Assembly: GCF_018130955.1 (NCBI RefSeq)
Contig: NZ_JAFCJM010000013.1
Location: 110,131-174,130 of the forward strand
Direction: 5' to 3'
Source: Bradyrhizobium liaoningense
Lineage (GTDB): Bacteria; Pseudomonadota; Alphaproteobacteria; Rhizobiales; Xanthobacteraceae
Length of the DNA stretch: 64,000 bases
In this document: one piece after another, positions 1 through 8,045 of the stretch
Layout: every line of letters begins with the position of its first letter
How positions within the stretch are numbered: position 1 is the stretch's first letter
Position numbers and translations under genes: made by a program
The notes under the pieces: generated by a model
The model's input: the letters and a program-made list of their open reading frames with translations, nothing else
Told to the model about the DNA's origin: nothing
Databases searched by the model: none

Positions 1-322
1 CGAGTGCGCTGGAATAGGGATAGAAGGTCAGCTTGGCGCCGAGCGCGCGCTCGCGCGACACCCACAGCCAGTCCGACAGCATGACGTCGGCACTGCCGGC
101 GCGCATCGCGATCTTGCCGGCCTCGGTGCTCGCAAGCTCCGTGACCTCGAGCGACAAATTGGCCGCCTTGTCCAGCCCGTTCTCGCGGATCGCGGCAAGC
201 TCCCAGGAGAATGTTCCGGTTTTCTGCACCGCAAGGCGGATCGTCTCCGCGCCGCAGGGCAGCGCGAACAGCGATAACGCGAGCGCGATCGATGCCGTCA
301 ATGTGCGAGCAAGATGTCCCAT
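1..322 (-). CDS. ABC transporter substrate-binding protein, NitT/TauT type (partial, C-terminus off the left edge)
   Basis: Only the first 107 codons are present. The ATG at 322 begins a clear Sec signal peptide (hydrophobic core followed by PCGAE), and the mature part starts with the pattern ETIRLAVQKTGTFSWEL. It continues with a stretch rich in small residues (STEAGKIAMRAGSADVMLSDWLWV), typical of periplasmic proteins that bind small oxyanions or organic ligands for an ABC importer. Its position beside PQQ-dehydrogenase accessory genes suggests it belongs to that cluster. Ligand cannot be told from the fragment. The family call rests on the N-terminal half only. Confidence 0.7.
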   Translation of the reverse strand, partial: MGHLARTLTASIALALSLFALPCGAETIRLAVQKTGTFSWELAAIRENGLDKAANLSLEVTELASTEAGKIAMRAGSADVMLSDWLWVSRERALGAKLTFYPYSSAL

Positions 323-408
323 TACCCTTTGCGCCGTTCCCTCGAAGCTGTTCTTGTCGTCACCATACGCATAGCATAGTTTCCGTCGCAACCAGCGGGA
401 GGACGGCC

Positions 409-768
409 ATGATCTCGGCATTGCAGCTACGACCGATTGTCGCCGCATTGGCTGTCTTGGCCGCGACAGCGGTCCCGGTGCGGGCCGACGAGGCCAATGA
501 TTATCCGACCGCGGCGCGGGCCGAATACGTCTATGGTTGTATGAAGGCCAACGGTGAATCCCGGCAGTCGATCGAGCAATGTTCCTGCTCCATCGACGTT
601 GTTGCCTCGATCGTGCCCTATGAGCGCTACGTTACCGCTGAAACCGCACTCAGCATGTCGCAGGTACGCGGAAACCTCGGCGTCCAGTTCCGCACCTCCG
701 AGCAGGCGAATACCGCCGTGAACGATCTCCGCCGCGCGCAGGCCGAGGCCGAGGTGCGGTGTTTTTGA
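409..768 (+). CDS. small secreted hypothetical protein with conserved-looking cysteines
   Basis: A 119-residue protein. I chose the ATG at 409 because it is preceded by GGGAGG at about 397 and opens a good signal peptide ending ATAVPVRA-DE. A longer in-frame reading from 211 lacks that support. The mature part has a YGCMKANGE segment, a CSCS segment about 20 residues later and a C-terminal Cys-Phe, so disulfides or metal binding in the periplasm are plausible. I do not recognise the family. It lies between the partial ABC binding protein and the SoxYZ-like gene, so a role in the alcohol oxidation cluster is possible but not shown. Confidence 0.7.
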   Translation: MISALQLRPIVAALAVLAATAVPVRADEANDYPTAARAEYVYGCMKANGESRQSIEQCSCSIDVVASIVPYERYVTAETALSMSQVRGNLGVQFRTSEQANTAVNDLRRAQAEAEVRCF

Positions 769-775
769 TTACTTT

Positions 776-930
776 CTTCCTTCTCCCCTTGTGGGAGAAG
801 GTGGCGCGAAGCGCCGGATGAGGGGTCTCTATCGGCGAATTTCGGTGCGAGAGGAGTGTGCTGAAGCAGACCCCTCACCCGTCTCGCCGCTACGCGGCGA
901 GCCACCCTCTTCCACAGGGGGAGAGGGAAA
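776..930. repeat. intergenic inverted repeat between convergent genes
   Basis: The left arm (about 776-825) carries TTCTCCCCTTGTGGGAGAAG and GGTGGCGCGAAGCGCCGGATGAGGGG in succession. The right arm (about 870-930) is an imperfect reverse complement (CCCCTCACCC, GTCTCGCCGCTACGCGGCGAG, CCACCCTCTTCC). Each arm also folds on itself. Such elements are, from memory, multicopy in Bradyrhizobium. It sits exactly between two convergent genes, so it may end transcription in both directions. Confidence 0.75.
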
Positions 931-946
931 GCAGCGCACGCGTCGA

Positions 947-1768
947 TCACGTCCCTGGCTTCTCGATCGCCCACTCGCTCCGGAACACATGTCCATCCGT
1001 ATCCTTTGCCTCCGCGCGGAAATATTTTGCGCCGTTGGAGACGTAGGTGAAGCGGAGATTGGGATCCTCCGAGATCGAGATGCCGCCTTCCATGGCAAGC
1101 ACGGGGCTGTCGTCCTGGGTCAGCCGCAACTGGTTGACGAAGAAGGCCGGGATATAGAGCTGCGTCACCTGGTCCATCTGCAGCCCGGAATTGTTGGGAT
1201 GGCCGACCATGATCTGGGCCTCGCGGATCCGGCTTGCCGGCGCTTCGTCCGCGCGTGCGAATTGCCGGTAACGCATCTGGCCGAGCCGGTTTTTTGCCTC
1301 TTCGGCATTCTTGCCCGCCGGCGCCGAGCAACCGCCGGAGGCCTTCACATAAGTCTTGCTGACATAGAGCTGGCCGTCGCTGAGCTCGGCCACCGCGTGG
1401 ACGTCGGTATAATTGTTGACCCGCACGCGCGTGGAAATCTCCGTGACATTGGCATCCGGCCCGAGCTCGAATTTGGCCGCCATCGGCGCCGGGTTGCGAT
1501 CGATCACCAGCGTGATCGCGCGCACGCGGCGCGAGTCTCCAGGCGAAAGCTTCGTGCGCAGCGTGACCGGCACGATCGCGGCATCCTCGGCGCGATACGG
1601 CATCTCGATGCCGATGATCTCGCTGCCGTCGTTCATCGGACGGTTGCCAAAAATGTCCTGAACGAGTCCGGGCCAGGGATCATAGGCCTCGTCGGCGCGC
1701 GCGGGCATCGCCAGCGCAAGGCCCAACAGTGTGGCCACAAGGGGAAGGCGCAGCGAATGTCCAATCAT
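947..1768 (-). CDS. quinoprotein dehydrogenase-associated SoxYZ-like carrier protein
   Basis: A 273-residue periplasmic protein; the ATG at 1768 starts a signal peptide ending AMPARA-DE. The N-terminal half resembles SoxY and the C-terminal half SoxZ, fused in one chain. In Sox sulfur oxidation, SoxY carries sulfur on a cysteine in a flexible GGCGG end. Here a matching GGC segment (Cys about 147, ASGGCSAP) lies at the junction of the two halves. This fused form is known, from family definitions, to occur next to PQQ-dependent dehydrogenases, where its cargo is not established. The gene lies 47 bases downstream of the metallohydrolase gene on the same strand, so the two are probably co-transcribed. 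A longer reading from 1825 would overlap that gene and is less likely. Confidence 0.85.
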   Translation of the reverse strand: MIGHSLRLPLVATLLGLALAMPARADEAYDPWPGLVQDIFGNRPMNDGSEIIGIEMPYRAEDAAIVPVTLRTKLSPGDSRRVRAITLVIDRNPAPMAAKFELGPDANVTEISTRVRVNNYTDVHAVAELSDGQLYVSKTYVKASGGCSAPAGKNAEEAKNRLGQMRYRQFARADEAPASRIREAQIMVGHPNNSGLQMDQVTQLYIPAFFVNQLRLTQDDSPVLAMEGGISISEDPNLRFTYVSNGAKYFRAEAKDTDGHVFRSEWAIEKPGT

Positions 1769-1815
1769 GATCGCAGTCTCGCGCGGACGAAGCAGACGGC
1801 AGCGTAGCGTGACCG

Positions 1816-2742
1816 TTACTCCCATTCAATTTCCGAAAATGCTGCGGTTGCGTTGCGGGCGTTGTAGTCATCGAACAATTGCCAGTGCGACCGCTCCGAC
1901 GAGCCGGCCTTGTCCGCAGCCACCTTGATCGGCGCGCCCTTCTCGTTGAGCGCGCGGACGTCGGCGAGCAAGGTTTCGAGATAGCGCCGTTCATCGGCCA
2001 GGCTAGCCGGAAAATCGCTCACGGGACCGTGACCGGGAACCACGCGGCGCGCGGGCAGGGTGCCGAGATCGGCGAGCACCTTCAGCCAGCCGCGAAGGCT
2101 GCCGTCCATCACGGGGATATGACCGAGGAAGACGAGATCGCCGCCAAACAGCGTCCCCGTGGTCGCGTCCAGCACCGTCAGGTCGTTGTCGCTGTGCGCG
2201 GCGGGCCATGCCCGCAGGATGAGGCTGCGCGATCCCAGATCGAGCGTCACGCTGTCGGTGACGAGCAGCGTCGGCGGCACGATCTTGACGGGATCGATCA
2301 GCGCTTCGCCCATGATCCGGCGGAAATTGTCCAGATAGAACGGCCCGCGTGTGGCCAGCGCGGCCGGCAGCTTGCTGTGTCCGACGAAGATCGTGCCTCG
2401 GCCGGCAAAGGCTGCGTTGCCAAAAACATGGTCGGGATGGCCGTGGGTGTTGATGACATAGCGGATCGGCTTGTCGGTCCGCGCCCGCACGGCGGCCAGC
2501 AGCGCCTCGCCCTCGCGTAAACTGCCGCCGGTATCGATGACGGCGACGGCGCTGTCGCCGACGATGAAGCCGACATTGGCGATGGCCCCTTCATTCTCGC
2601 GGGTCATCAGTTGAATTGACCCAGCGTGCACGAAGATTCCCGGGGCTACTTCGCTCACAGGCAATTCGCTCGCCTTGGCGCATGCTAGCGTCGCGAGCCC
2701 CAGCAGGGTGATGCCAGTGATTTTTGAAGCGAGATGGGCCAC
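1816..2742 (-). CDS. quinoprotein relay system zinc metallohydrolase (SoxH-like, MBL fold)
   Basis: A 308-residue secreted metallo-beta-lactamase-fold protein. After a signal peptide ending ACAKAS, it has the zinc motif [12 protein letters not shown] (about residue 100), a later AAHSDNDL histidine, [10 protein letters not shown] and VPGHGPVSD, in the usual MBL order. It belongs to the SoxH-like group found with PQQ-dependent alcohol dehydrogenases. The substrate is unknown, but the pairing with a SoxYZ-like carrier suggests it acts on something bound to the carrier cysteine, as proposed for Sox systems. It is the first gene of the leftward unit, divergent from the XoxJ gene. Confidence 0.85.
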   Translation of the reverse strand: MAHLASKITGITLLGLATLACAKASELPVSEVAPGIFVHAGSIQLMTRENEGAIANVGFIVGDSAVAVIDTGGSLREGEALLAAVRARTDKPIRYVINTHGHPDHVFGNAAFAGRGTIFVGHSKLPAALATRGPFYLDNFRRIMGEALIDPVKIVPPTLLVTDSVTLDLGSRSLILRAWPAAHSDNDLTVLDATTGTLFGGDLVFLGHIPVMDGSLRGWLKVLADLGTLPARRVVPGHGPVSDFPASLADERRYLETLLADVRALNEKGAPIKVAADKAGSSERSHWQLFDDYNARNATAAFSEIEWE

Positions 2743-2871
2743 TTTTCCGCCTCAGTTCCTCAATTCGCGGCATTGCACTGCAGCAACGCGAAGCCAACAC
2801 CAAGCTTGGCAAACCATGGATGCAGGCTCACATCCGTGGATAGCATTCAATGGAATTGAGGAGGAAGCACG
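2743..2871. promoter_or_regulatory. divergent promoter region, metallohydrolase / XoxJ gene
   Basis: The 129 bases between two divergent starts must hold both promoters. A strong ribosome site GAGGAGGAAG precedes the ATG at 2872. I could not pick convincing -35/-10 pairs or an operator by eye. Confidence 0.5.
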
Positions 2872-3756
2872 ATGACGGAGGCCGGACGACATCGTCGCTG
2901 GTTGTTCTTGCTGTTGGTGACGGTGACCGCATTCGTCGCTGATGATGTCGCGCGCGGGCAGACCAGCGACACCGGCGATCTCTCCTTCGAGCTCGTCGAT
3001 CCCAAGGTGCTGCGCGTCTGCGCCGATCCGCGCAACCTGCCTTTCTCCAACGAAAAGAGCGAAGGCTTTGAGAACAAGCTCGCGGAATTTCTCGCGGAAA
3101 AACTTCAGAAGAAGCTCGATTACGTGTTCTTCCCGCAGGCGACCGGCTTCGTGCGCATGACGCTCGGCGCGCATCGTTGCGACGTCATCATGGGATTTCC
3201 GCAAGGCGACGACCTCGTGCAGGGCACCAATCCCTATTACCGCACGTCCTACGCGCTGGTCGCCAAGCCCGGCAGTGGCCTCGAGGACGTCGACACGCTG
3301 GAGGATGCGCGGCTCAAGGGCAAGCATATCGGCATTGTCGCCGGCACCCCGCCGGCGACTAACATGGCGCTGGCGGGCTTGATGGGCGACGCAAAACCCT
3401 ATCCGCTGATGATCGACACGCGTTTTGACAATTCAGCGGACGCGATGATCAAGGATCTCGTCGCCGGCACGATCGATGCCGGCGTGCTGTGGGGGCCGAT
3501 GGCCGGCTACTACGCCAAGAAGCAGGAACAGCCGCTGCACGTCACGCCGCTGGTCAAGGAGACCAGCGGACCGAAGCTGATCTACCGCATCGGCATGGGT
3601 GTGCGTCCCGCGGACCAGAACTGGAAGCGGCAGCTCAACCGTTTGATCCAGGAGAATCAAGGCGCGATCAACAAGATCCTGCTCGAATACGGCGTGCCGC
3701 TGCTCGACGAGAAGGACCAGCCGATCGGTGCTGAGACCGCCGGGAAGGCGCCATGA
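2872..3756 (+). CDS. xoxJ: quinoprotein dehydrogenase-associated periplasmic binding protein (XoxJ/MxaJ-like)
   Basis: A 294-residue periplasmic binding protein of the SBP_bac_3 fold. A signal peptide is followed by LRVCADPRNLPFSNEKSEGF, the characteristic first strand and ligand loop of MoxJ-type proteins. Later come HRCDVIMGFPQGDDLVQGTNPYYRT and VLWGPMAGYYAKK. Relatives are encoded with XoxF or MxaF methanol dehydrogenases and are thought to help mature or activate the dehydrogenase rather than feed a transporter. The start is fixed by GAGGAGGAAG just upstream. It is followed 9 bases later by the CXXCW gene, so the two form an operon. The xox name is inferred from the cluster; xoxF is not in view. 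Confidence 0.85.
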   Translation: MTEAGRHRRWLFLLLVTVTAFVADDVARGQTSDTGDLSFELVDPKVLRVCADPRNLPFSNEKSEGFENKLAEFLAEKLQKKLDYVFFPQATGFVRMTLGAHRCDVIMGFPQGDDLVQGTNPYYRTSYALVAKPGSGLEDVDTLEDARLKGKHIGIVAGTPPATNMALAGLMGDAKPYPLMIDTRFDNSADAMIKDLVAGTIDAGVLWGPMAGYYAKKQEQPLHVTPLVKETSGPKLIYRIGMGVRPADQNWKRQLNRLIQENQGAINKILLEYGVPLLDEKDQPIGAETAGKAP

Positions 3757-3765
3757 GACGATAGG

Positions 3766-4320
3766 ATGAGGCGACATCTTGCCGCTGTGCTCGTAGCCGC
3801 CGCGCTCGCTGTGCCGGCGATGGCGCAGCAGCAGGAGCCGTTCGAGCCGGAGGGCTATCGCACCGACAATTACCGCGCGCCGGTGCCGGCGACGCTGGAA
3901 GGCGCGCGCGTGCTGACCACGGCGGAGGCGGAGACCATCTGGCGCGAGAAGGGCGGCGCGTTCATCGACGTGATGCCGCGCCCGCCGAAACCAAAGAACC
4001 TGCCCGCCGGCACGGTCTGGCGCGATGCGCCGCGCTTCGACATTCCCGGCAGCATCTGGCTGCCCGATACCGGCTACGGCACGCTGCCGCCGGCGATGGA
4101 CGATTATTTTCGTCGCGGCCTCGAGCGTGCCTCGCGCGGCAGCAAGTCGGCGCTTCTGGTGATCTACTGCCTCGCCGATTGCTGGATGTCGTGGAACGCC
4201 GCCAAGCGTGCGCTGGCCTATGGCTATGCCAACGTCGCCTGGTATCCCGACGGCACCGACGGCTGGGAGCGCGCCAAGTTGATGACGGCAGAGGCGCAGC
4301 CCGAGCCGCGGCCGGATTAG
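3766..4320 (+). CDS. PQQ-dependent catabolism-associated CXXCW motif protein (rhodanese-like)
   Basis: A 184-residue secreted protein (signal peptide ending PAMAQQQ) with a rhodanese-like layout: TTAEAETIWREKGGAFIDVMP, then DIPGSIWLPDTGYG, then the active loop IYCLADCWMSWNAAKRAL. The family is named for a CXXCW motif. In this copy I count three residues between the cysteines (C-L-A-D-C-W). Rhodanese-like folds move sulfane sulfur or carry redox cysteines, which fits the SoxYZ-like carrier nearby. The gene is co-directional with and 9 bases from the XoxJ gene. The exact role in alcohol oxidation is unknown. Confidence 0.85.
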   Translation: MRRHLAAVLVAAALAVPAMAQQQEPFEPEGYRTDNYRAPVPATLEGARVLTTAEAETIWREKGGAFIDVMPRPPKPKNLPAGTVWRDAPRFDIPGSIWLPDTGYGTLPPAMDDYFRRGLERASRGSKSALLVIYCLADCWMSWNAAKRALAYGYANVAWYPDGTDGWERAKLMTAEAQPEPRPD

Positions 4321-4354
4321 GCCATTACATGATCGGCGGTCGCATGATCAGCCG

Positions 4355-4654
4355 TCACTTGGCCTTCTGCAGCTTGGTGATGGTCTTCGTGCCGCCGGCC
4401 TCGGTGGCGGAGTAGCTCACGCGGTCGCCGACGTGAACGGGTTCCAGCATGCCGGCGTCCTTGGCCTTGAACTCCTGCACCGCGCCGCCGCCGCTCGCGC
4501 CGACCGTGCCGCTCTGCATCTGCTGGATCGAGATGGTGCTGTTGAGCCGGTCGATCCTCGTGACCATGCCGGTCATGTCGTCAGCGGCGAATGCGCTGGA
4601 TGCAAGCATCCCCATGGCGGCAGCGCCTGCGAAGATCAATTGTCTGGTTCCCAT
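4355..4654 (-). CDS. small periplasmic OB-fold protein, CusF/DUF1344-like
   Basis: A 99-residue protein from the ATG at 4654 (signal peptide ending SSAFA-AD). The mature part reads DMTGMVTRIDRLNSTISIQQ, followed by EFKAKDAGMLEPVHVGDRVSYS and TKTITKLQ. This short beta-barrel pattern is that of periplasmic CusF-like or DUF1344 proteins. Several methionines but no obvious CusF His/Trp site are visible, so metal binding is unproven. The longer reading from 4732 has no signal peptide in frame at its start. It is convergent with the CXXCW gene, 34 bases away. Confidence 0.65.
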   Translation of the reverse strand: MGTRQLIFAGAAAMGMLASSAFAADDMTGMVTRIDRLNSTISIQQMQSGTVGASGGGAVQEFKAKDAGMLEPVHVGDRVSYSATEAGGTKTITKLQKAK

Positions 4655-4791
4655 CGAGGCCTCCCGACATCTAGGATTCACTTCGACAAGACATCCTAGA
4701 TCGATTTGGTTCCGGCAGATAGCGCCGGCCAAGGATAACGACTGCGATGGGATGGCGGGAACTTGTCCGGGAGCCGTCAGCGAGGCTGACG

Positions 4792-5406
4792 CTATTCCAT
4801 TTCCTGCTGGATCACGCGTCCGAGCGCGAACAGGCGCTGGTCGATCGCGGTCGGCACCTCGCAGACGAATCGCACCACCTTGTGGCGGTCCTCGAAAATG
4901 CGGGTCTTCCAGATCAGGTCGTTGCTAAGGGCCTCGACCTTGGCCTCATCGCGCGGTGTTGTGCCCTGGAGCGCCTGAAGCTGAAGCGTCTCCTCGCGGA
5001 TCTTGTCGGCGGCCTCGCGCTGCTTGCGGCTGACTCGTTCAAGCCCGTTCATGACCTGGGAGCGCTGGGCGTTGAGCGTGTCGAACAGGCCGGCGAACAG
5101 CAACTTGGCATTGGCCGTCTTGTCGGTAGCAGAGGCGGCCAGAAAGTCTTTCACTGACTTCTCCGCCTCGTCGATCGGCGTCTTGCGCGCCGATAGCTTT
5201 GAGACCAATGCGCTGACCTTGGCGTCGTCCTTCCAGCTGTTCTGCACGTCGTCGAGCGCCGGGCCCGCCCACACGGCGGCAAGCGAAATCTCGGGAACCT
5301 TGGCTTGCGTGCAGGGCCAGTCCGGATAGCGCGGATCGGCCGCGCGGCTGCCTCCGCTCGTCATTGCGAGCGCCAATGCGGCCGTGAGCAAAATCCGCAA
5401 GTTCAT
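4792..5406 (-). CDS. secreted hypothetical protein, last gene of the PQQ-associated ABC operon
   Basis: A 204-residue protein with a signal peptide (MTSGGSRA-AD), a YPDWPCTQAKVPEIS segment, then long helices rich in charged residues and a second cysteine near the C-terminus (RFVCEVP). The start codon overlaps the stop of the permease gene by four bases, so it is translationally coupled to the ABC-2 genes. I do not recognise a named domain. The context suggests a periplasmic partner of that transporter. Confidence 0.75.
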   Translation of the reverse strand: MNLRILLTAALALAMTSGGSRAADPRYPDWPCTQAKVPEISLAAVWAGPALDDVQNSWKDDAKVSALVSKLSARKTPIDEAEKSVKDFLAASATDKTANAKLLFAGLFDTLNAQRSQVMNGLERVSRKQREAADKIREETLQLQALQGTTPRDEAKVEALSNDLIWKTRIFEDRHKVVRFVCEVPTAIDQRLFALGRVIQQEME

Positions 5407-6266
5407 CCTTCGCCTCCCGCAGGGCCGCGCCGTGCCAGCCCGCGCGACGGATCATAGGCATAGATCGCGCCGATCATGAAGACGATTGTGCAGGTCGCGA
5501 CCACCGCCAGCGAGATCCAGTTGACCTGCCCGTAGAACGCAAAGCGGATCAGCTCGACCGCATGCGTGAACGGATTGGCCTGGCAGAGGTAATAGAGGTA
5601 GGGGCTGCCTTCCTGCACCCGCCAGAGCGGGTAGAGGGCGGAGGAGGCGAAGAACATCGGAAAGATCACGAAGTTCATGACGCCGGCAAAGTTCTCGAGC
5701 TGCTTGATGCCGGAGGAGATCAACATTCCGAGCGAGCCCAGCATCAGCCCGGACAGGATCAGCGCCGGCAGGACGGTGAGGTAGCCGAACGGCGGCGGCG
5801 AAATGTCCCAGAACCAGGCGATCAGCAGGAATGCATAGACCTGCAGCAGCGAAACTGCGGTGCCGGCGAGCAGCTTGCAGAACAGCAGGAACCAGCGCGG
5901 CAGCGGGCTCACCAGCAGAGTGCGCATGTTGCCCATCTCGCGGTCATAGACCATTGAGAGCGAGGACTGCATGCCGTTGAAGAGCTGGATCATCGCCATC
6001 AGGCCCGGCGCGATATAGACCTCGTAGAGGATATAGGTCTCGTAGGGCGGGATGATGGAGATGCCGAGCACCTGGCGGAAGCCGGCGGCGAAGATGAACA
6101 GCCAGACCAGCGGGCGCACCAGCGCGGAGACGAAGCGCTCGCGCTGATGCAGGAAGCGCAGGCCCTCGCGCCAGACGATGCCGGCAAGGCACGTCATGTA
6201 CTCCGACAGCGAGAAGCCGCGCGGGGCGTGATGGGCTCTAGAATCTTGGGCCGTGATGCTGCTCAT
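5403..6266 (-). CDS. ABC-2 type permease of the PQQ-dependent alcohol dehydrogenase system (PedC-like)
   Basis: A 287-residue inner-membrane protein with about six hydrophobic segments in the ABC-2 arrangement. These include MIQLFNGMQSSLSMVYDREMGNMRTLLVSPLPRWFLLFCK, the conserved cytoplasmic loop of ABC-2 exporters, and NPFTHAVELIRFAFYG near the end. It overlaps the ATPase gene by four bases upstream and the secreted hypothetical gene by four bases downstream. Relatives sit beside PQQ alcohol dehydrogenases in pseudomonads and methylotrophs. The transported compound is not known. Confidence 0.85.
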   Translation of the reverse strand: MSSITAQDSRAHHAPRGFSLSEYMTCLAGIVWREGLRFLHQRERFVSALVRPLVWLFIFAAGFRQVLGISIIPPYETYILYEVYIAPGLMAMIQLFNGMQSSLSMVYDREMGNMRTLLVSPLPRWFLLFCKLLAGTAVSLLQVYAFLLIAWFWDISPPPFGYLTVLPALILSGLMLGSLGMLISSGIKQLENFAGVMNFVIFPMFFASSALYPLWRVQEGSPYLYYLCQANPFTHAVELIRFAFYGQVNWISLAVVATCTIVFMIGAIYAYDPSRGLARRGPAGGEG

Positions 6267-7072
6267 GCGCCGCCTCCCGGCATGGTTTGCGCGCCTGTCA
6301 GGCGCATGAAGGCGGAATTAACGTCCTGCGCGCCGGCTTCGCTCAGCACGCGCGCGACGGCGCCTTTTGCCAGCACCTTGCCCTGGTGCAGCACCACGAG
6401 GTCGTCGCTGGCCGTGATCTCGTCGAAAAGATGCGTGGCCCAGAGCACGCCGATGCCCTGTTCGGAGACGAGCTGCCGGACATGACTGATGATGTCGGCG
6501 CGCGCCTTGACGTCGAGCCCGACGGTCGGCTCGTCCAAAAGCAGCAGGCGTGGCCGGTGCAGCAGCGCGCGCGCGATCTCGAGCCGCCGCATCTGCCCAC
6601 CCGAGAGATCGCGCACCTTGCTAGCCGCGCGGTCGGTAAGCCCGATGCGGCCAAGCAGCTCAGCGGCGCGCGCAGCGGCCTCGCGGCGGCCGATGCCGTG
6701 CAGGGCGGCGTGATACAGCAGGTTCTGCGTCAGCGAGAGGTCGAGGTCGAGCGTCCGCTGCTGGAATACGACGCCGAGCAGCCGTAGCGCCTCGCCGGGC
6801 GCGCGGCTGATGTCGTGGCCGAAGATCGAAACGCGGCCGGACTGGATGCCGAACAGGCGCGTGATGAGCGAGAACAGCGTGCTCTTGCCGGCGCCGTTGA
6901 GCCCGAGTAGCGCCGTAAAACTCGCAGGCGCGACATTGAAGCTGACATCCATCAGCGCCCGGCGCGCTCCGTAGGAATGGCTGACGCCGTCGATCGACAG
7001 CGCCGCCACCGCGGCCGCATCCGATGCCGGTGCGGTCACGCGGGATTCAGTGATGGGCGCAGGTGTCGTCAT
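6263..7072 (-). CDS. ABC transporter ATP-binding protein, PQQ-dependent alcohol dehydrogenase system
   Basis: A 269-residue ATPase. Walker A is GLNGAGKST, the Q-loop GVVFQQRTLD, the signature LSGGQMRRLEIAR and Walker B LLLLDEPTVGLD, followed by the switch histidine in WATHLFDE. It has the short NatA-like form that partners ABC-2 permeases. The gene overlaps both neighbours by four bases (ATGA), giving a tightly coupled set: binding protein, propeller, ATPase, permease, secreted protein. Confidence 0.88.
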   Translation of the reverse strand: MTTPAPITESRVTAPASDAAAVAALSIDGVSHSYGARRALMDVSFNVAPASFTALLGLNGAGKSTLFSLITRLFGIQSGRVSIFGHDISRAPGEALRLLGVVFQQRTLDLDLSLTQNLLYHAALHGIGRREAAARAAELLGRIGLTDRAASKVRDLSGGQMRRLEIARALLHRPRLLLLDEPTVGLDVKARADIISHVRQLVSEQGIGVLWATHLFDEITASDDLVVLHQGKVLAKGAVARVLSEAGAQDVNSAFMRLTGAQTMPGGGA

Positions 7073-8037
7073 GGCGCGATCGCAATACCCCAGGGCAGCT
7101 CGCCGACCTGGATGGTCTTGATCACCTTTTGGGCGGCGACGTCAATCACCGAGACGTCGTTGGAGACGCCGTTGGTGGTGAGGAGATATTTTTCGTCCGG
7201 CGTGAAGGCCAAGTGCCAGACCCGCTGACCGACCAGCAGGTACTTTGTCACCTTGCGCGTGGCGGTGTCGACGACCGCGATGCGGTTGGCGGGGCCGAGC
7301 GCGACGAAGGCGGTCTTGTCGTCTTTGGTCATGCCGATGCCGACCGGCTGGATCGCCTCTTTCCGCAGGCCCGGAATCTCGAAGGTGACCTTGCCGATCA
7401 CCTCATGCTTCCTGGGGTCGATGATTGAGACCGTGCCGCCGATCTCGGAGGAAATCCACAGCTCCGAGCTGTCATGCTTGAACTCGGCAAAGCGCGGCCG
7501 GGCGTCGACCAGCACGTTGGCGACGATCTGGCGCGTGGCGGTGTCGATGAAATGCGCCATGTTGGTCGTTTCCGACGTGTTGATCAGGGTCTTGCCGTCG
7601 GGGCTGATGGTCATGCCCTCCGGCTCGACGCCGACCTGGATGTCGCCGAGGCGCACGCGCTTTTCGAGATCGATCACGGTGACCGTGTTGTCGTTCTCGT
7701 TGGCGACATAGAGCACCTTGCCGGCGGCATCCTGCGCGAATAGTTCAGGATCGGGCCCGGACGGCAGGCTGTCGACGATGGCCTGCGTCTTGGCGTCGAT
7801 CACCTGAATGGTGTCGTCGTCGCCGACCGCGACCATCACGAACTTGCCGTCGCGCGTGAAATCGATGCCGCGCGGCCGCTGCCCAACTTTGATAGTCTTG
7901 ACCACAGTCCAGCTCTCGGTGTCGATGACCGACACCGTGTTGCTCTTCTCGTTCGAGACATAGGCGATGAACGCGTGCGCGGGTGCGGCCGCAAGCATAG
8001 TTGCGGAGAGCAGGCCAACACGCCAGATGCGCGACAT
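7069..8037 (-). CDS. PQQ-dependent catabolism-associated beta-propeller protein (YVTN repeats)
   Basis: A 322-residue periplasmic beta-propeller. I chose the ATG at 8037 because GAGGA sits a few bases upstream and it begins the signal peptide MSRIWRVGLL to APAHA. A reading from 8061 would overlap the previous gene. The mature protein has about seven repeats of the form AYVSNEKSNTVSVIDTES and VLYVANENDNTVTVIDLE, each with the YV-N and V-D marks of the YVTN family. Propellers of this kind are encoded with PQQ dehydrogenases. They do not themselves carry PQQ-binding motifs, and the ligand is unknown. Confidence 0.87.
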   Translation of the reverse strand: MSRIWRVGLLSATMLAAAPAHAFIAYVSNEKSNTVSVIDTESWTVVKTIKVGQRPRGIDFTRDGKFVMVAVGDDDTIQVIDAKTQAIVDSLPSGPDPELFAQDAAGKVLYVANENDNTVTVIDLEKRVRLGDIQVGVEPEGMTISPDGKTLINTSETTNMAHFIDTATRQIVANVLVDARPRFAEFKHDSSELWISSEIGGTVSIIDPRKHEVIGKVTFEIPGLRKEAIQPVGIGMTKDDKTAFVALGPANRIAVVDTATRKVTKYLLVGQRVWHLAFTPDEKYLLTTNGVSNDVSVIDVAAQKVIKTIQVGELPWGIAIAP

Positions 8038-8045
8038 ACGTGTCC

